Shown: positions 24,436 through 36,534 of the stretch, piece after piece | Position numbering within the stretch: the first letter of the stretch is position 1 | Layout: each line of letters begins with the position of its first letter | Assembly (NCBI GenBank): GCA_030549335.1 | Contig: CM060196.1 | Span: 69,162,639-69,226,638, forward strand | DNA length: 64,000 bases | Direction: 5' to 3' | Origin: Pontederia crassipes | Taxonomy: Eukaryota > Streptophyta > Magnoliopsida > Commelinales > Pontederiaceae | Notes under the pieces: generated by a model | Told to the model about the DNA's origin: nothing | Database searches by the model: none | The model's input: only the letters and a program-made list of their open reading frames with translations | Made by a program: the position numbers and the translations under genes

Positions 24436-25102
24436 TGTCACGGGGTCATTCTCGGACACTAGACCACGTGCGGCGACTAGGCGGATAGGCACCTAGCCAA
24501 GCCTGTTTTGAATTTGCAGCGGAAGTTTTATGGTCGAGACGACTATGCCGAGAGTTGCTCTTATAGGCATTCAATCACGGACATAACTAAAGTGTTGGAC
24601 TACTCGTCACGAGACCGTGGCATTAGCGCGTTGCGGCACTAATGTAGGCATTTGGGCACTTAAAGTCCGAAGGGGCGACGAAGGGACCACATGACGCCAC
24701 GAAGGGACACCGATGTGGGTTGCCACCCCACGCTCAAGGCCATGACACTAGAATTAAAGGAAAGCTTACTTGTATTAAATATGATGAAACATAACATATA
24801 ATTGGACCTCGGAAGACACTAGTGAACTCCTCCCAGTATACCATAGGTATAGGAGTCTTGTTACATATTGAAGATGTAAAAGACGTACCCTACGGGAACG
24901 TCACCTACTTGGCCATTCATAAGGACGACCTTAAAAGATAAATGCCTTAAGAGCGGATAACTTGGTACTCCGCAATATTACGCAGTGCGGGGCGGCTACA
25001 TGTGTTTCATGTTTTCGGCGCTAAGCAGCCGAGGGCTATAAGTTGAGCAGCACTGGTGCCGCGAGACTTCACGTTTCGTATCACGGAAAACGCCCCGTGA
25101 CA
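24436..25102 (-). repeat. 5' LTR (element orientation) of the exon-1 insertion
   Basis: Copy of 20771-21437, next to the primer binding site. It is flanked on the right by the CACG duplication and then by the peroxidase exon 1 sequence. Confidence 0.92.
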
Positions 25103-25262
25103 CACGCACGGCCCTCTGGACCTCCTGCTTAACAATGGCCTCCTCTGCTTTGGGTCAGGTTTTGCTGTAGAAACCAACTTTGAACTGGGCTTCCGATCCT
25201 GATGCGCCAAGGCACACTGCCAAAAACAGGGCCAGGAGCACTTGTCCTCCCCTCAGAGCCAT

Positions 25263-27275
25263 TTCTCCCAGAATTGCTCCTCCCCTTTTTTTATGTCCTT
25301 CTTCAGCCACAGAACTATATTCCTTTGCTCGTCCGGGTTGCCACAGTGCCTATTTATTGTGCTTGGTCAGACAGATGGCTGTTGAGGCAAATGGCCGGCA
25401 CAGCATCTCCAGGTCGACCTCTCGGGACAGAACAGTAGGAAAGAATACTAAATTTTTTGTCTCTCTTTTCACTTCGCACCACAATATTGGGAACGTGCAC
25501 TCTTTTATTCCTAGTTGCATATTCTACTATTTCTTTTGTTTAACTAAGGTTGAAATACGATAATTAGTGCGCGGGGACCATTAGTGCAGTGGCACATCTT
25601 TCCTCAAACTTGTAAATAGCTATTTGGTTCGGCAGATCGTTGACCATTTGAACCTACGACGTGCGCATTCGGGGACGTGGACGTGCTAACATGTGATACC
25701 GGTAGAGTTGGAAACAAAAAAGAACTTCTGTTTGAATGAAAACATAATTCATCTAATATTATATATATATATTATATATATATATAGAGAGAGTTTAATT
25801 CATATGTTCCCACCTTAAGTTGAGAGCATACAGCTCTTTAATTCCGTCCGCCCATTTTTTCATCAAGGGCTGAAATGTTTTCAACGATCTCGAGAATGAT
25901 TTGACCAGCATTGAATTAGGTTCAACCGACCTATCGATCTAGCCAGATCAAATTTTAAAATGAAAAAAATAAAACATAAAATTATTAAAATATTTAGACA
26001 TATTATTTATATTTATATACATTTGCTTGAAATTTATACATTAATGTTCTCCTTTGTCACATATATAATTTTTTTTGATATTTTTTATTTATAACTACCT
26101 CATAATTTTTTATTTAGCAAATATATGATTCATTTTTCTAATAGCGACTAATAAATATAAAGTCGGAGCAAAATTGAGAAAAGAGTAAGTACGAGTGGAT
26201 ACATGCACACAAAAAATAGAGGGGGAATTTAATAGTGGATGGATAAACATAAGAGAGAATTAATCCAGTTTAACCATAATTTGAAGTTTAAAATTTTAGC
26301 TCTAATTTTCTAGAATGGTATATTCATAATTTTTTGCAATGTCCTTGGTATCGTGCAATTAGAGTTCAGCCAAGGGATCTCAGATTAATTCAGCTTAGTC
26401 CAAGGGTTAAAGTTTTAAAAGTTTTTTTCTATCTAACAATATCGTTTCCTAAATTAAAAAAAAAAATTCTAAACAAGATCGGACCAACGAATTCAGTCAA
26501 GTTAGGTTATCAGACACGATCATCGAGTCACCCATTTGAGTTTTTCTTTTACAATATTCGATGTATATTATAAATAAAAACATATGTGTTTCCAACATCT
26601 CAAACAATTTTCATTGATAGAGAAAATATTTGAATGTGTCCATATTTTTAAGCATTTCTAAAATTTGGATTAAATCAAATTGCTTTTTTTTGTTGGAAAA
26701 AGAATCGGACGATCGAATAGAAGTTTGAATTCATCAAATTTGAAGAATTTTAGCACGTATGGCCAAGTCGATTCAGGTGCGACCCGATTCAAATGATCCA
26801 ATTAATCTTGGACTTGACCTGATCCCATGAACACGGGGGTTTGGTGAGGCTGATTTTGTACCACTCCACAATCCACATATTGGGCTTCCTCGCTCGCGTT
26901 AGTGACTTCCATAACTTAATGTATGATACATTTTCCATCGCAATTAACAATAGTTAAGATATAATATATGAAATTGTAAATAATTAATGTTATTTAATTA
27001 TTTACAATTTCATATATTATATCTTAACTATAGTCCTTTATTATTATTTTTTGTTTCATCTATTTAAGGAAATATCGTTGTCAAATTATTTCTACAATGC
27101 ATGCTACTAATGTAAATGAAAATGAAAGGGCAACAAAATATGTAGATCATAACCGTGATTTTGCACTAGTCAACATTTTCAACATCATATAATGATTAGG
27201 ACATCGGATTGTTTTATTGCAAGGCAATTGGGCATTGGCTAAGCAGGGAGACCTGCACATTGCTGCATTGTGGTT
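25263..27275. other. AT-rich intergenic DNA between the two peroxidase copies
   Basis: No gene recognised. It holds a TA/GA microsatellite near 25757-25795 and a perfect hairpin at 26950-27031. A segment bounded by CGATCTAGCCAGATC near 25935 and GACCTGATCCCATGAACAC near 26815 may be an old hAT-like MITE, but the ends are too decayed to claim. Confidence 0.55.
26950..27031. repeat. Perfect inverted repeat, 38-bp arms, 6-nt loop
   Basis: Arms 26950-26987 and 26994-27031 are exact reverse complements, with loop TGTTAT. The arms are AT-rich and start ATAGTTAAGAT. TA dinucleotides at both ends could be a target duplication of a tiny foldback element, or the sequence may be a hairpin transcript. 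No known microRNA sequence was recognised. Confidence 0.9.
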
Positions 27276-28561
<1,286 letters not shown>

Positions 28562-28663
28562 CTCTCCTCAAACTAGTGCAAGTATATATATGTCCAACAG
28601 TTGCTATATCACAAACTATTGCTTCGTCGTGCCTTGGCGCCATTTCTGCTCTGATTGCATGGG

Positions 28664-28672
28664 TATATATAA
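28664..28672 (-). promoter_or_regulatory. Possible TATA box of the peroxidase gene
   Basis: A TATATATAAT-type sequence lies about 100 bp upstream of the start codon, a suitable distance for a short leader. A second TATATATAT near 28583 is too close to the ATG to be the likelier promoter. Confidence 0.45.
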
Positions 28673-28699
28673 TGGAGAGAGAAAGAGACGAGCTAGAGC

Positions 28700-29250
28700 T
28701 TGATGCGGCACCGGATAACTTTTATCATAGGTCAACTGATTTAAGTACTTGTCACCCCATTAATTGCAAAGGTCCACAGTGATGAGCATGCAAAGATGAA
28801 GGTAAACGATTACTCAAAATAAAGAGTTAAATATCAAACAATTAAGCATAAGTGCATTACCCTTTCATACTTACAAGAGTCAGGGTGGTAACAACGTTTT
28901 TATCGCAAGCTAAACGGATTACAAATTTACAATAAATAATTATGATACATTGGATATATATATTCGAGAGAGAGAGAATCAGATTTTGTTCGCAAAGTGA
29001 AAGTTGAATATGAGAAAAGCGTGCGTACGAAAATTTTTTTTTTTATGCGCAACATGCATATAGTTCATAAGGAACATATATGGATTCCAGGTTCATTACA
29101 TATGCATTCAAATAACTTGTTATAGTTTTACTGATCGGGTGGCCGTTCCATATAAAGAAGCCGTGTTTTCTGTTTCTTAAAGACAATTATCATTTATTTT
29201 TTCACTATTGATCTAGCTATGTAAAGTACTTACGAGCATATATATATGCC
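28700..29250. other. Upstream region of the peroxidase, no further gene
   Basis: AT-rich DNA with a short GA microsatellite near 28966 and no coding signal. It may contain control sequences of the peroxidase gene, none of which I can name. Confidence 0.5.
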
Positions 29251-29265
29251 AGAAAAAAATACTTG

Positions 29266-29492
29266 ACTAACAAGGTTGGGTACAGTGTTAAACGGCTTCT
29301 TCCTGCTTAAGTAAGGTTTTGGGTTCGAATCTTGTGAATGTAGAAAATTTATGTGCATAATTCGGGACGACCTTATCGGATTAATTGGACTCGATAGTGA
29401 ACCGGCCTTCTACCTATGGACAGTGCGCTCAATAGCGCCGCACGAGTTGAATCGTCGGCATCGCTTTCCTGGGACTGGTCACCCAAAAAAAA
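29266..29492 (+). mobile_element. Probable tRNA-derived SINE
   Basis: A 227-bp segment contains GGTTCGAATC (29322-29331), matching the B box of RNA polymerase III promoters, with an A-box-like GGTACAGTGTTA about 40 bp upstream. It ends in an A-rich tail. It is flanked by near-identical direct repeats of GAAAAAAATACTTG (29252-29265 and 29493-29507), as expected for target-primed insertion. The 3' body (TAGTGAACCGGCC to GGACTGGTCACCC) is not tRNA-like. No family name can be given. Confidence 0.7.
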
Positions 29493-29507
29493 GAAAAAAA
29501 ATACTTG

Positions 29508-30655
29508 GATAAAAGATTAATTTCACACCACATTAATGATCATTTATTTTTGAACTATTAGCTTATTTACTTACGTACATTGTGTGTTCATCAAGTAAGG
29601 ATGGTAATTCCTTCTTCAAATTCATCTCTTTGTGTTCCGGATCATATAAACTTTCATTGAGACTATAGGAAAAAAAAACTCAAGGCACATCCAGATGAAA
29701 ATGTTCTTGTTTGCCTTTAGGTAAAAGTTGATTGATCAGGTTATATTATTTTCGACGTATCGATGACCTAAAATTACTAAATTAATTTACATATCAATTA
29801 GCATCCCACCATACAATTCAAGCAAGTCAACCAATTCACAATCGCACGTACTAACTTCAAAACGTAATTCCAACTGTTAAAGTTTTTGTATTATGTTTCG
29901 GACAAATCTCCTTGGCCGAGTTCTTTGCTAACATAGTCAATGAATGGTCTCTCTCTCTCTCTCTCGTCCAACAATCTATGTATGAAATCACATTTCAGAC
30001 AAAATGATATGATAAATCACAGTGTACAATCAATGATCACTTCAATATTTAACAGTAACTCGATCTTTTTTTTCTATCAATTCAAAAAGTCAAATGGCTA
30101 AAATTTCCTTAAGACCTACACAATATATTATAATATATCAAGTATAATTTACTAAGTCTCCATGCAAGCGCTTGATCTCGTTCGAACCAGGACAGACATT
30201 CAGAGGGCTAAAACAAAAAACTGTTATAAAATTACGTAGAACGATAATATATTTTTTAAAATTATTTATCTTTATTTTAAATAAAAATCAATTATTTAAT
30301 TTTTTATCATTTTTAATTGATAAAGTAATTAAGTCATTTCTTGAATAAATGTTGGTCTTTGATAAAATTTTGTTAACTTTAAATATAAATTTATTGAGTC
30401 TGTTAACATTATTCTACGTAATGTATGCATTTGAATAAGTATTCGATATTTTATTACAATTCATTATATTAATAGGATATTATTTTCTATTTCTACAACA
30501 TCTATCTTAATTATAAAAAAAGAATTCAAATTATCAATATTCAAGTTATTATAATATTTTAAAGGTCAAGTATTTTGAATAAAAAATCTCGTGAACAAGA
30601 TTGGTCCCTTAAAAAACGTTTATAGGAGGAATTGATAAATTGGAGGAAGAAAGAA
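29508..30655. other. AT-rich intergenic DNA
   Basis: No gene or clear mobile element seen. A (TC)n microsatellite lies at about 29949-29965. Confidence 0.6.
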
Positions 30656-30659
30656 ATTT

Positions 30660-31671
30660 CTGAGAGTGAAATTTGTCAGAAATCCTATGAAATCTGTTAA
30701 AAAATATAAATTCTGACGAGACGGTGTTGTTGAAACAATGTTAGCCAGAAATAATATTCCGACGATCGTATTAAAATCGTCAATATTTTATGAGGATCAT
30801 CGTCGTAAATACGCTCTTTGAATCTTTCGACGGTATTAACCCATCATAAGTTCTAAAGGACAAGCTCCCATCGGAAGTTTGATGGAAGTTACCCATCGGA
30901 ACTTTTGAAATGCATCCACCCTTCTAATTTTTTTACGAATTTACTTGTGAAATTTTTTTTAAAAAAATTGGCCATCGAAAAACCGGCTGTAAGTGGCGGA
31001 TCTGATCGAGAGGGAGGGTGAGAGTGAGGGATCATTGGAGCCGAGGGTCACCGGAGCCCTCAGAGCCATTATATCATCGACGAAGTCAGGGGATCGTCGG
31101 AATTGGGGACCTCCAGAGTCAGGCACAAGAGAGATAGATAGAGAGAGAGGGATGGTCGAAGTCGGGGGTCGCTGGAGTCGGAACTATATGGCACATGCTC
31201 ATCCATTAGTAATATTCAAGGGGGGGACCATCTAAAATCTTAATATTAAAATATTAATTGTATATCAATATTTTAATATATAAATATATTTTATTAAAAT
31301 TTTGATTGTACTAGCCTTCGAAACTATCCACGAGTGTCCATCCTTCAATGATCATGAAAGTTTCAATCATTGAAAATCTTAATATTATGGCAATACTTTA
31401 TATAATAGTAATATAATATATTTTATTATAAATTTAAATTCTGATGGTTTTAGCCTTCAGAACTACTAATAATTGCTCTATTAGTTGGTACTTACGAAGG
31501 CGATCAATGATCATAAAATATTGATAGGTTATGCTGTCGGTACTAGCGACGGGCGCTTTGTCCGTCAATAGTTCAGAAGTATATTTTGCTTGTCGCAAAT
31601 TCCATCGGAAGATGTGGAGGATTTTGATCCGATGGAAATTGGTTGTCGGAAACACAAATTTTCCTACAGTG
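30660..31671. mobile_element. CACTA-type element fragment
   Basis: The right end reads AAATTTTCCTACAGTG, the inverse of a CACTGTAGGAAAATTT start. Words such as CATCGGAA, GATGGAA and TTCGACGG recur in both orientations near the ends, as in CACTA subterminal regions. The left terminus was not found, so the left boundary is approximate. A GC-rich stretch at 31000-31220 may be captured DNA. It has no transposase and differs from the family at 11532. Confidence 0.55.
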
Positions 31672-32013
31672 AAAGAAAGAAAATATTTTGTGAATATTAT
31701 TTGATTATGATTCCATATATCATGAATGGAAAGTAAAAATACGATTTATTTAACAACGAATCAGATATTCACTATTAATTGACTACTTATACATTAATAT
31801 AAAAATAAATAAATTGAATACTCTCAAGCTGCACTTGGCTTGGTCTGCCTCAATTCTGGCCGTCTGCTGAAAATAATAGTACTCGTCCTGACATTTTACA
31901 TCACGGCGTCGATCTGACCAGCAAAACTGAAGAAGGAAATAATATATTTTGTTACAAAATAGGTGATTGGAGGGAGCATAACGCAGTGATGATGTTTTAG
32001 GAATCGAATGGGA

Positions 32014-32506
32014 TAGTGGTGAGCACGGGCCGGGACGACCGTCCCGGCTTGGCCCGACTCAGATTTTTTAAATTTTTTTTCGATTCGATTACCAATTGGA
32101 TCGGAATTGGATTTTATTTTTTTGAGATCCGGTCAGGACCGGATCGAGTTCGAATTATATAACTTGGATCCGGTCATGACCCGATTAAATATATTATATT
32201 AATATTAAATTAATTTTAAATAGTATATTTATACTTATTTTAACTAAAAATTTATATTTTATTTAGTATATATCTTAAATATACATTATATTATATTATC
32301 ATATATATAATTTATTTAATATTTATCATATTTATATAATAATATTAAATTTATTGTAATTTTATTTATCGAATCGAGATAATCGGGAATTCCCGGTTTG
32401 ACCGGGACGATCGGGACCAAGTCTCGTTTTTCGAAAACTCGGAGCAAACTAGATCGAGACCGGGTCGGCCGAGACCTAGTTCCGGACCCCGCTTTGCTCA
32501 CCCCTA
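32014..32506. mobile_element. hAT-like MITE with TAGTGGTGAGCA termini
   Basis: Starts TAGTGGTGAGCACGGGCC and ends GCTTTGCTCACCCCTA, an imperfect terminal inverted repeat. Both ends are GC-rich with CCCGG and GACCGG words and the centre is AT-rich. Flanking 8-mers GAATGGGA and AAATGGGT match at six of eight positions, fitting an aged hAT duplication. Confidence 0.65.
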
Positions 32507-32786
32507 AAATGGGTCGTGGTTTTATCGAATTAAATAGTTTTTTATTAAATTTTATTTTTATTATTATTATAAAGATATATTACGAACAACAACATATAAA
32601 GTTACAAAACCAATTAAAAAAATATTAACTCATGCTCATATAAATATAAAGATATTGATCTTCTTTTAAAACATCATTAATAGTAAATGTATATAATTTA
32701 TTTCCATCATTCTATTTATATTATCGTATTAATTAGTATCTTTAAATTTCTTTTTCTTTTTATTTTCTTCCTTCTTTTCATTCACA

Positions 32787-32806
32787 TTATATATATATAT
32801 ATATAT
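32787..32806. repeat. (AT)n microsatellite
   Basis: About ten AT units in an AT-rich spacer (32520-32870) that otherwise shows no gene. Confidence 0.9.
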
Positions 32807-33024
32807 TATATGTGTGTATGTATGTATAAGAAAAATTAGGTTCAGCCATCAAATCAAGGAATCACAGATGTTATAATGCACAGATCCAACGCTCCAAATT
32901 GCATGAGGATGAACCAACCATTTTAATAAAAAAGAGAACCGATCTTGCTCTGGTCTGTAGGTCCTGGCTCGTCGTGAGCCGCGGCTGACCCGCTGCTACC
33001 ATGCCCCTCCTGGTCCTAGAACGG

Positions 33025-33175
33025 ATGAGGTCGCTGGTCATCGAGTGGGCAGGGAGGTCGCTTGACGTGGCGTCGAGCGAACAAGGGAGGTCACTTGGCA
33101 TCGAAGCGGACGAAGTCGCTAGCTGTCGAGTGGACATGGAGATTGTCCGGCACATTGTCGAGCGAGCAAGGGCGG
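33025..33175. repeat. Degenerate minisatellite of about 30-bp units
   Basis: Five diverged units follow the pattern GAGGTCGCT, a variable stretch, then CATCGAG and a G-rich end. It keeps a frame open on both strands, but there is no sign of a gene. It directly abuts the outer LTR element. Confidence 0.6.
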
Positions 33176-33181
33176 TCCCTG

Positions 33182-34147
33182 TGTCACGGCCCAAAGTTCC
33201 TGCTATAGAAACTTGAGCGTGACCGGCCTTGATATCTTTCTGCACGAGGCACCAAGCAGCCTGACCAGACGTCCTCTCGACAAACATGCAGTGGAAATAT
33301 AAAAAGTGGTAGACAATGCACAAGGGAAAAATACTCAGAGTTGTGGGGGAAAGCGGATCTATTGATTCGTTACTCAATCGACAACTCCCGACTGAATGTT
33401 GAATGCTCTACATAGCCGACCTCGTGGGTCTATTTATACAAGAAAGGATGGTTACAGCATTAACTACTCTCTGATATGGTTTAGGGATCCTCTCGATTCT
33501 CCCGCGGATATCTTGGGATCTTCCTCTTGATTCCCTGGCTGATCTCGTGGGATCTCCTCCTCGATTCCCTTGATTTGCAAAGACCCCATAGTTGGCGTAG
33601 AATCTTCTCTTCAAAATCCCTTATGATCTTCTCACCAGAATCCACTTGGAACGATCCTCGTAATCATTCCGAGGTCTCTTGGTTGTCCTTCTTGATTTCC
33701 GCAAGATCTTCTTGATCTTCTCATCAGGATATCAGTTGGAATAATCCTCCTGATCATTCCAAATTTTCTTCTCAAGATCACAGCTGAGATGATCCACCTG
33801 ATCAACCAGATTTGTTGGGATAAGTTGGGTGGCCAGAATCTTCCCGGTCCTCCTTGATCTTGGGCGAATATGGTGTGCTCCAGCGATCACTCATGGCCAG
33901 CTGTCCTACCTGACATCTGTCAACCTTCTAGACACTTTGAGATGAGCCAATTTAGCTTGGGACAAAATCGCCCCTCTGCTGTCCGGGTGCGCGTCGCACT
34001 GCACTACCTCCGCTGCCAAACTGGGCATTCTGCCAAACTAGACATAAGTGCACATTCTTCCCAAGTAGACGCCGCCTGCGTCCCAGCTTTGCATGCTGCT
34101 ATGTCCCTCGCTCCTTCTGGGACGTAGCTGAAGAATGGGGCATGACA
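33182..34147 (-). repeat. 3' LTR (element orientation) of the outer gypsy element
   Basis: Complete LTR of 966 bp. It aligns with 37710-38332 up to ATGAT (33789-33793) and then with 63051-63144, which shows that those two pieces were once one LTR. Confidence 0.88.
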
Positions 34148-34925
34148 TCCTCCCCCACCCAACTGCGTCATCGTCCTCGGCGACGTCCGACCTCCAAGTG
34201 TGGTTGCATCTCACAACCACCTCTGTCTTCACTTGGCTTGAAGGAATAACTTGAAGAAGTCCCTACTTGAACACTTCCTTGTCATCGCACATTGTTGTCC
34301 CAAGGTGTCACAATTATCACCATCAATCATTGTTCCTTCAACCATGTGGAGCATCGCCTCTCGTGCACGCCCCAGAACACGAATGGCACATTGAGTCCCC
34401 GCGTGCTTCTGCCAGGAATGTGGTCGACGTCTCGGCCTCCTCCAAACTACGCCGAACTGTGAAGTGCGTCCACTCCACTGCTCGACTAGGCTTGATCATG
34501 TTCCAGCATGAACATGTCCTTTGGTGCATGACTTCTTCTTTCACGATCATAGGTATGGCCACCTGCCATCGTCCCAAAACCACCTTCGTAGATAGCCTGT
34601 TGTGTGGATAAGGCTTGCTCATCCTCATCCATTAGGTACTTCCTTCACGCTTCCCTTTGCCAACTTCGGTGAAGACCCTCTCGAGGTCTCCAAGCTTGGG
34701 GTGGCCCGCTGCTGGCTTCGACCGCCTTGCATCCGATCCTGGGCCTTAGGGAGACGGATCCCTCAGTGGACCCTCCCATGCCGGATCTAACCATAAGAGT
34801 CCCTTCAACTTGGCCATCTCATCGTTGGGCCAAGGTCTAGAATCGCCATCGTTGGGTCTCTCACTGGGGTCATTCGGACAATCCCATTTGAGATGGGGAC
34901 CGTCGCACAACCAACCCTTGATTCC

Positions 34926-35219
34926 CTATCGCAGATGCTTCCATCCTCTTCCATCCAGAGCGTTGGCCTTCACGCCATGCGAGGCCGTTGAGCTTACATC
35001 GTCAGGCTCATCCCACGCCATCCCACTCTTCTGGATGTACTCCTTGATGTAGGCTCGTTGTTGTGTGATCTCTTCCTCCACGAAAATAATCCGGTTGTTG
35101 AGTTTCTTCTCCGACCGCATCACTTCTCTAGCCATCGCACTTCTGAACTTCGCTTCACACGAGCGAAGGGTGGGCACCCATCTTTTGAGTCTCAGCAATT
35201 GAATGAAAAGGTCATTCAT
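34926..35219 (-). pseudogene. Unassigned frame 3' of the protease
   Basis: A 97-codon frame rich in Lys, Arg and Glu with coiled-coil character lies downstream of the retropepsin. A zinc-knuckle-like Cys-His pattern (WLCDGPHLKWDCP) follows just below 34926 in another readable stretch. The position after protease, where reverse transcriptase would be expected, is unusual. It shows no polymerase motif and may be a gag-derived or rearranged segment. Confidence 0.35.
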
Positions 35220-35372
35220 GTTTCTCTAATATTCGAGAGAAACCTTCTCTTCGACCCGCTCGGTCGCAGAGTCACGTCCGCAATTCTCCTCCATCGAGAT
35301 TCTTGCCAATGTGCATGACTTAGGCAAGGCCCTAGTCACTGGTACTTCATGTCATCCTCCTTGTAACACTAA

Positions 35373-35669
35373 TCAAAGACCTTCACGGGTCAGCGTTACC
35401 TTCTCAAAGGTGTCGATGAAGTCCATACCGAGAACGAAATGGTGATCGTTTAAGTCGACGACTATGAGGTTGAGAGTGCCTTCCCATGTTCCGATCCGCA
35501 CCAAAACTTCTTTAGCTACGCCGAGGATGGGCTGGGATGCAGTGTTCACCGTCTTCACAAGACGCGACTCCTTGACGTAAGGAACGTCTAGGCACGTTGC
35601 CTCTTGTGCCGCCAAGAAGTTATGTGTTGCCCCTGTATCAATCAGGGCGGTCGTCGTGGAGCTCTTCAC
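35373..35669 (-). CDS. Retropepsin (aspartic protease) domain of the gypsy element
   Basis: An open 98-codon frame contains the active-site motif ALIDTGATHNFL and the downstream hydrophobic-Gly motif HHFVLGMDFI, diagnostic for Ty3/gypsy retropepsins. The enzyme would process the Gag polyprotein in virus-like particles. It is bounded by stops and separated from gag by a MITE insertion, so the domain is preserved but probably not expressed in a working polyprotein. Confidence 0.85.
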   Translation of the reverse strand: MKSSTTTALIDTGATHNFLAAQEATCLDVPYVKESRLVKTVNTASQPILGVAKEVLVRIGTWEGTLNLIVVDLNDHHFVLGMDFIDTFEKVTLTREGL

Positions 35670-35799
35670 TTCGACCTATGAGAACATCAGAACCCTCGTG
35701 GCTTGCTCATCGTCCCTAGTGGAGATGGTGGCTGTTGTGGCCGATAAGGCCATGATGGAACCCATGTGGGCATGTGGATAGTTCCTCCTTCGTTCGAAG

Positions 35800-36534
35800 T
35801 AGGGGTGTTCAATTGGTCGGGTCGACATGCGAACCCGATGACTCAACCCGACCCAAACCAATTTGGGTCTTCGACCCGTACTGACCCGACTCGATCCGAA
35901 GACCCAACTTTTTTATTTTTTTTAGCTTTCAACCTATATTTTGTACTAAAACATTAAAATAAAATATTTCAAATGTGTAAAATAATATATAAATGTTTAA
36001 AAAATTATTTTATGCTTTTAAAATAAATATTATATAGCATTTTTATATTAAATAATAGGAAAAATAAGGAAAAAAATAAAAAAAAGAAAAATGGTGGTCG
36101 AGTAAGTCACGAGAGGGATGCTGATTACATATGGTGACATGTCCTTCTCTAGGTGTGACACATTTTGAGAAAATCGTGCAGGCCGAGGCCCAAAGCGGAT
36201 AATATCACACGCTAGTCAGGAATGTTACATATGGTATCAGAGTCACTCCGCGTGAGCCTCTGTGCATGGTGGGGTGCGATCACTCAACGAGGACGTTGAG
36301 TCCCCCAAGGGGGAATGATGCATGAGACATGCCTTGGATTAGTCCCACATGTATAAGTCACGGGAGAGATGATAGGTATATATGGTGATATGTCCTTCAC
36401 TAGGTGTGACGCATTTTAAGAAAATCGTGCGGGTCGAGGTCCAAAGCGAACAATATCACACGTTGATCAAGAATGATTGGGTCGGGTCGGATCCGGTGTC
36501 GAGTAGGGTCAAACTAGACCCGTGAACACCCCTA
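35800..36534. mobile_element. hAT-like MITE with TAGGGGTGTTC termini, carrying a TRIM
   Basis: Ends TAGGGGTGTTC and GAACACCCCTA are exact inverted repeats, followed inward by CGGGTCGAC-type arrays as in the MITE at 7511. It lies between the gag and protease remnants of the gypsy element. Flanking 8-mers GTTCGAAG and ATCCAAAG are only partly alike. A TRIM occupies 36100-36475, making the MITE longer than its relative. Confidence 0.75.
36100..36475 (+). mobile_element. TRIM (terminal-repeat retrotransposon in miniature)
   Basis: Two copies of a roughly 130-160-bp repeat (36100-36229 and 36316-36475) flank a tiny interior. TGGTATCAGAGTC (36232-36244), a tRNA-Met primer site, lies two bases after the first copy, and the purine tract CAAGGGGGAA (36306-36315) directly precedes the second, which starts TGATGCATGAG. 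The first copy lacks its first 40 or so bases and the second lacks its terminal TTACA. It is non-coding. Confidence 0.82.

Larger units (their letters stand above)
20771..25102 (-). mobile_element. Non-autonomous LTR retrotransposon inserted in the peroxidase pseudogene
   Basis: Two 667-bp LTRs (20771-21437 and 24436-25102) begin TGTCACGG and end CCGTGACA, flanked by a 4-bp duplication CACG (20767-20770 and 25103-25106). Read on the minus strand, a primer site TGGTATCAGAGCA (tRNA-Met type, 24433-24421) follows the right-hand LTR, and a purine tract GGTGGGGGAGAA (21449-21438) precedes the left-hand one, so the element runs right to left. The 3-kb GC-rich interior has only short frames (such as 23319-23720, 22771-22989 and 22385-22666 on minus) without recognisable gag or pol motifs. 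It must depend on a helper element. By eye the LTRs differ at a few percent of positions. Confidence 0.92.
19941..25262 (-). pseudogene. Class III peroxidase pseudogene, exon 1 split by an LTR element
   Basis: A tandem copy of the intact peroxidase at 27276-28561 with the same intron positions. Exon 1 starts at 25262 with a signal peptide and continues after the insertion at 20708-20770 (LLRLHFHDCFVR). Exons 2 (20409-20602), 3 (20178-20340) and the start of 4 (from 20050, [10 protein letters not shown]) are recognisable. Lesions seen: TGA at 25155-25157 where the first conserved cysteine of FYSxxCP belongs; a 4.3-kb LTR retrotransposon in exon 1; a 5-bp insertion in exon 2 just after VSCA that shifts the frame; Gly to Asp at the start of exon 2 (DCDGS for GCDGS); and exon 4 ending in a stop at 19941-19943, losing roughly 90 C-terminal residues. 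It cannot make a functional enzyme. The order of lesions is not known. Confidence 0.93.

Noticed and set aside
24025..24462. 145-codon plus-strand frame ending in an LTR
   Set aside because: It is antisense to the element and runs across the primer site and LTR boundary.
31830..31900. Possible peptide-like text on minus resembling an exon fragment
   Set aside because: Too short, no splice context and no secure family match.
32871..33377. 168-codon minus-strand frame
   Set aside because: It spans a minisatellite and an LTR end, so it is a chance fusion frame.
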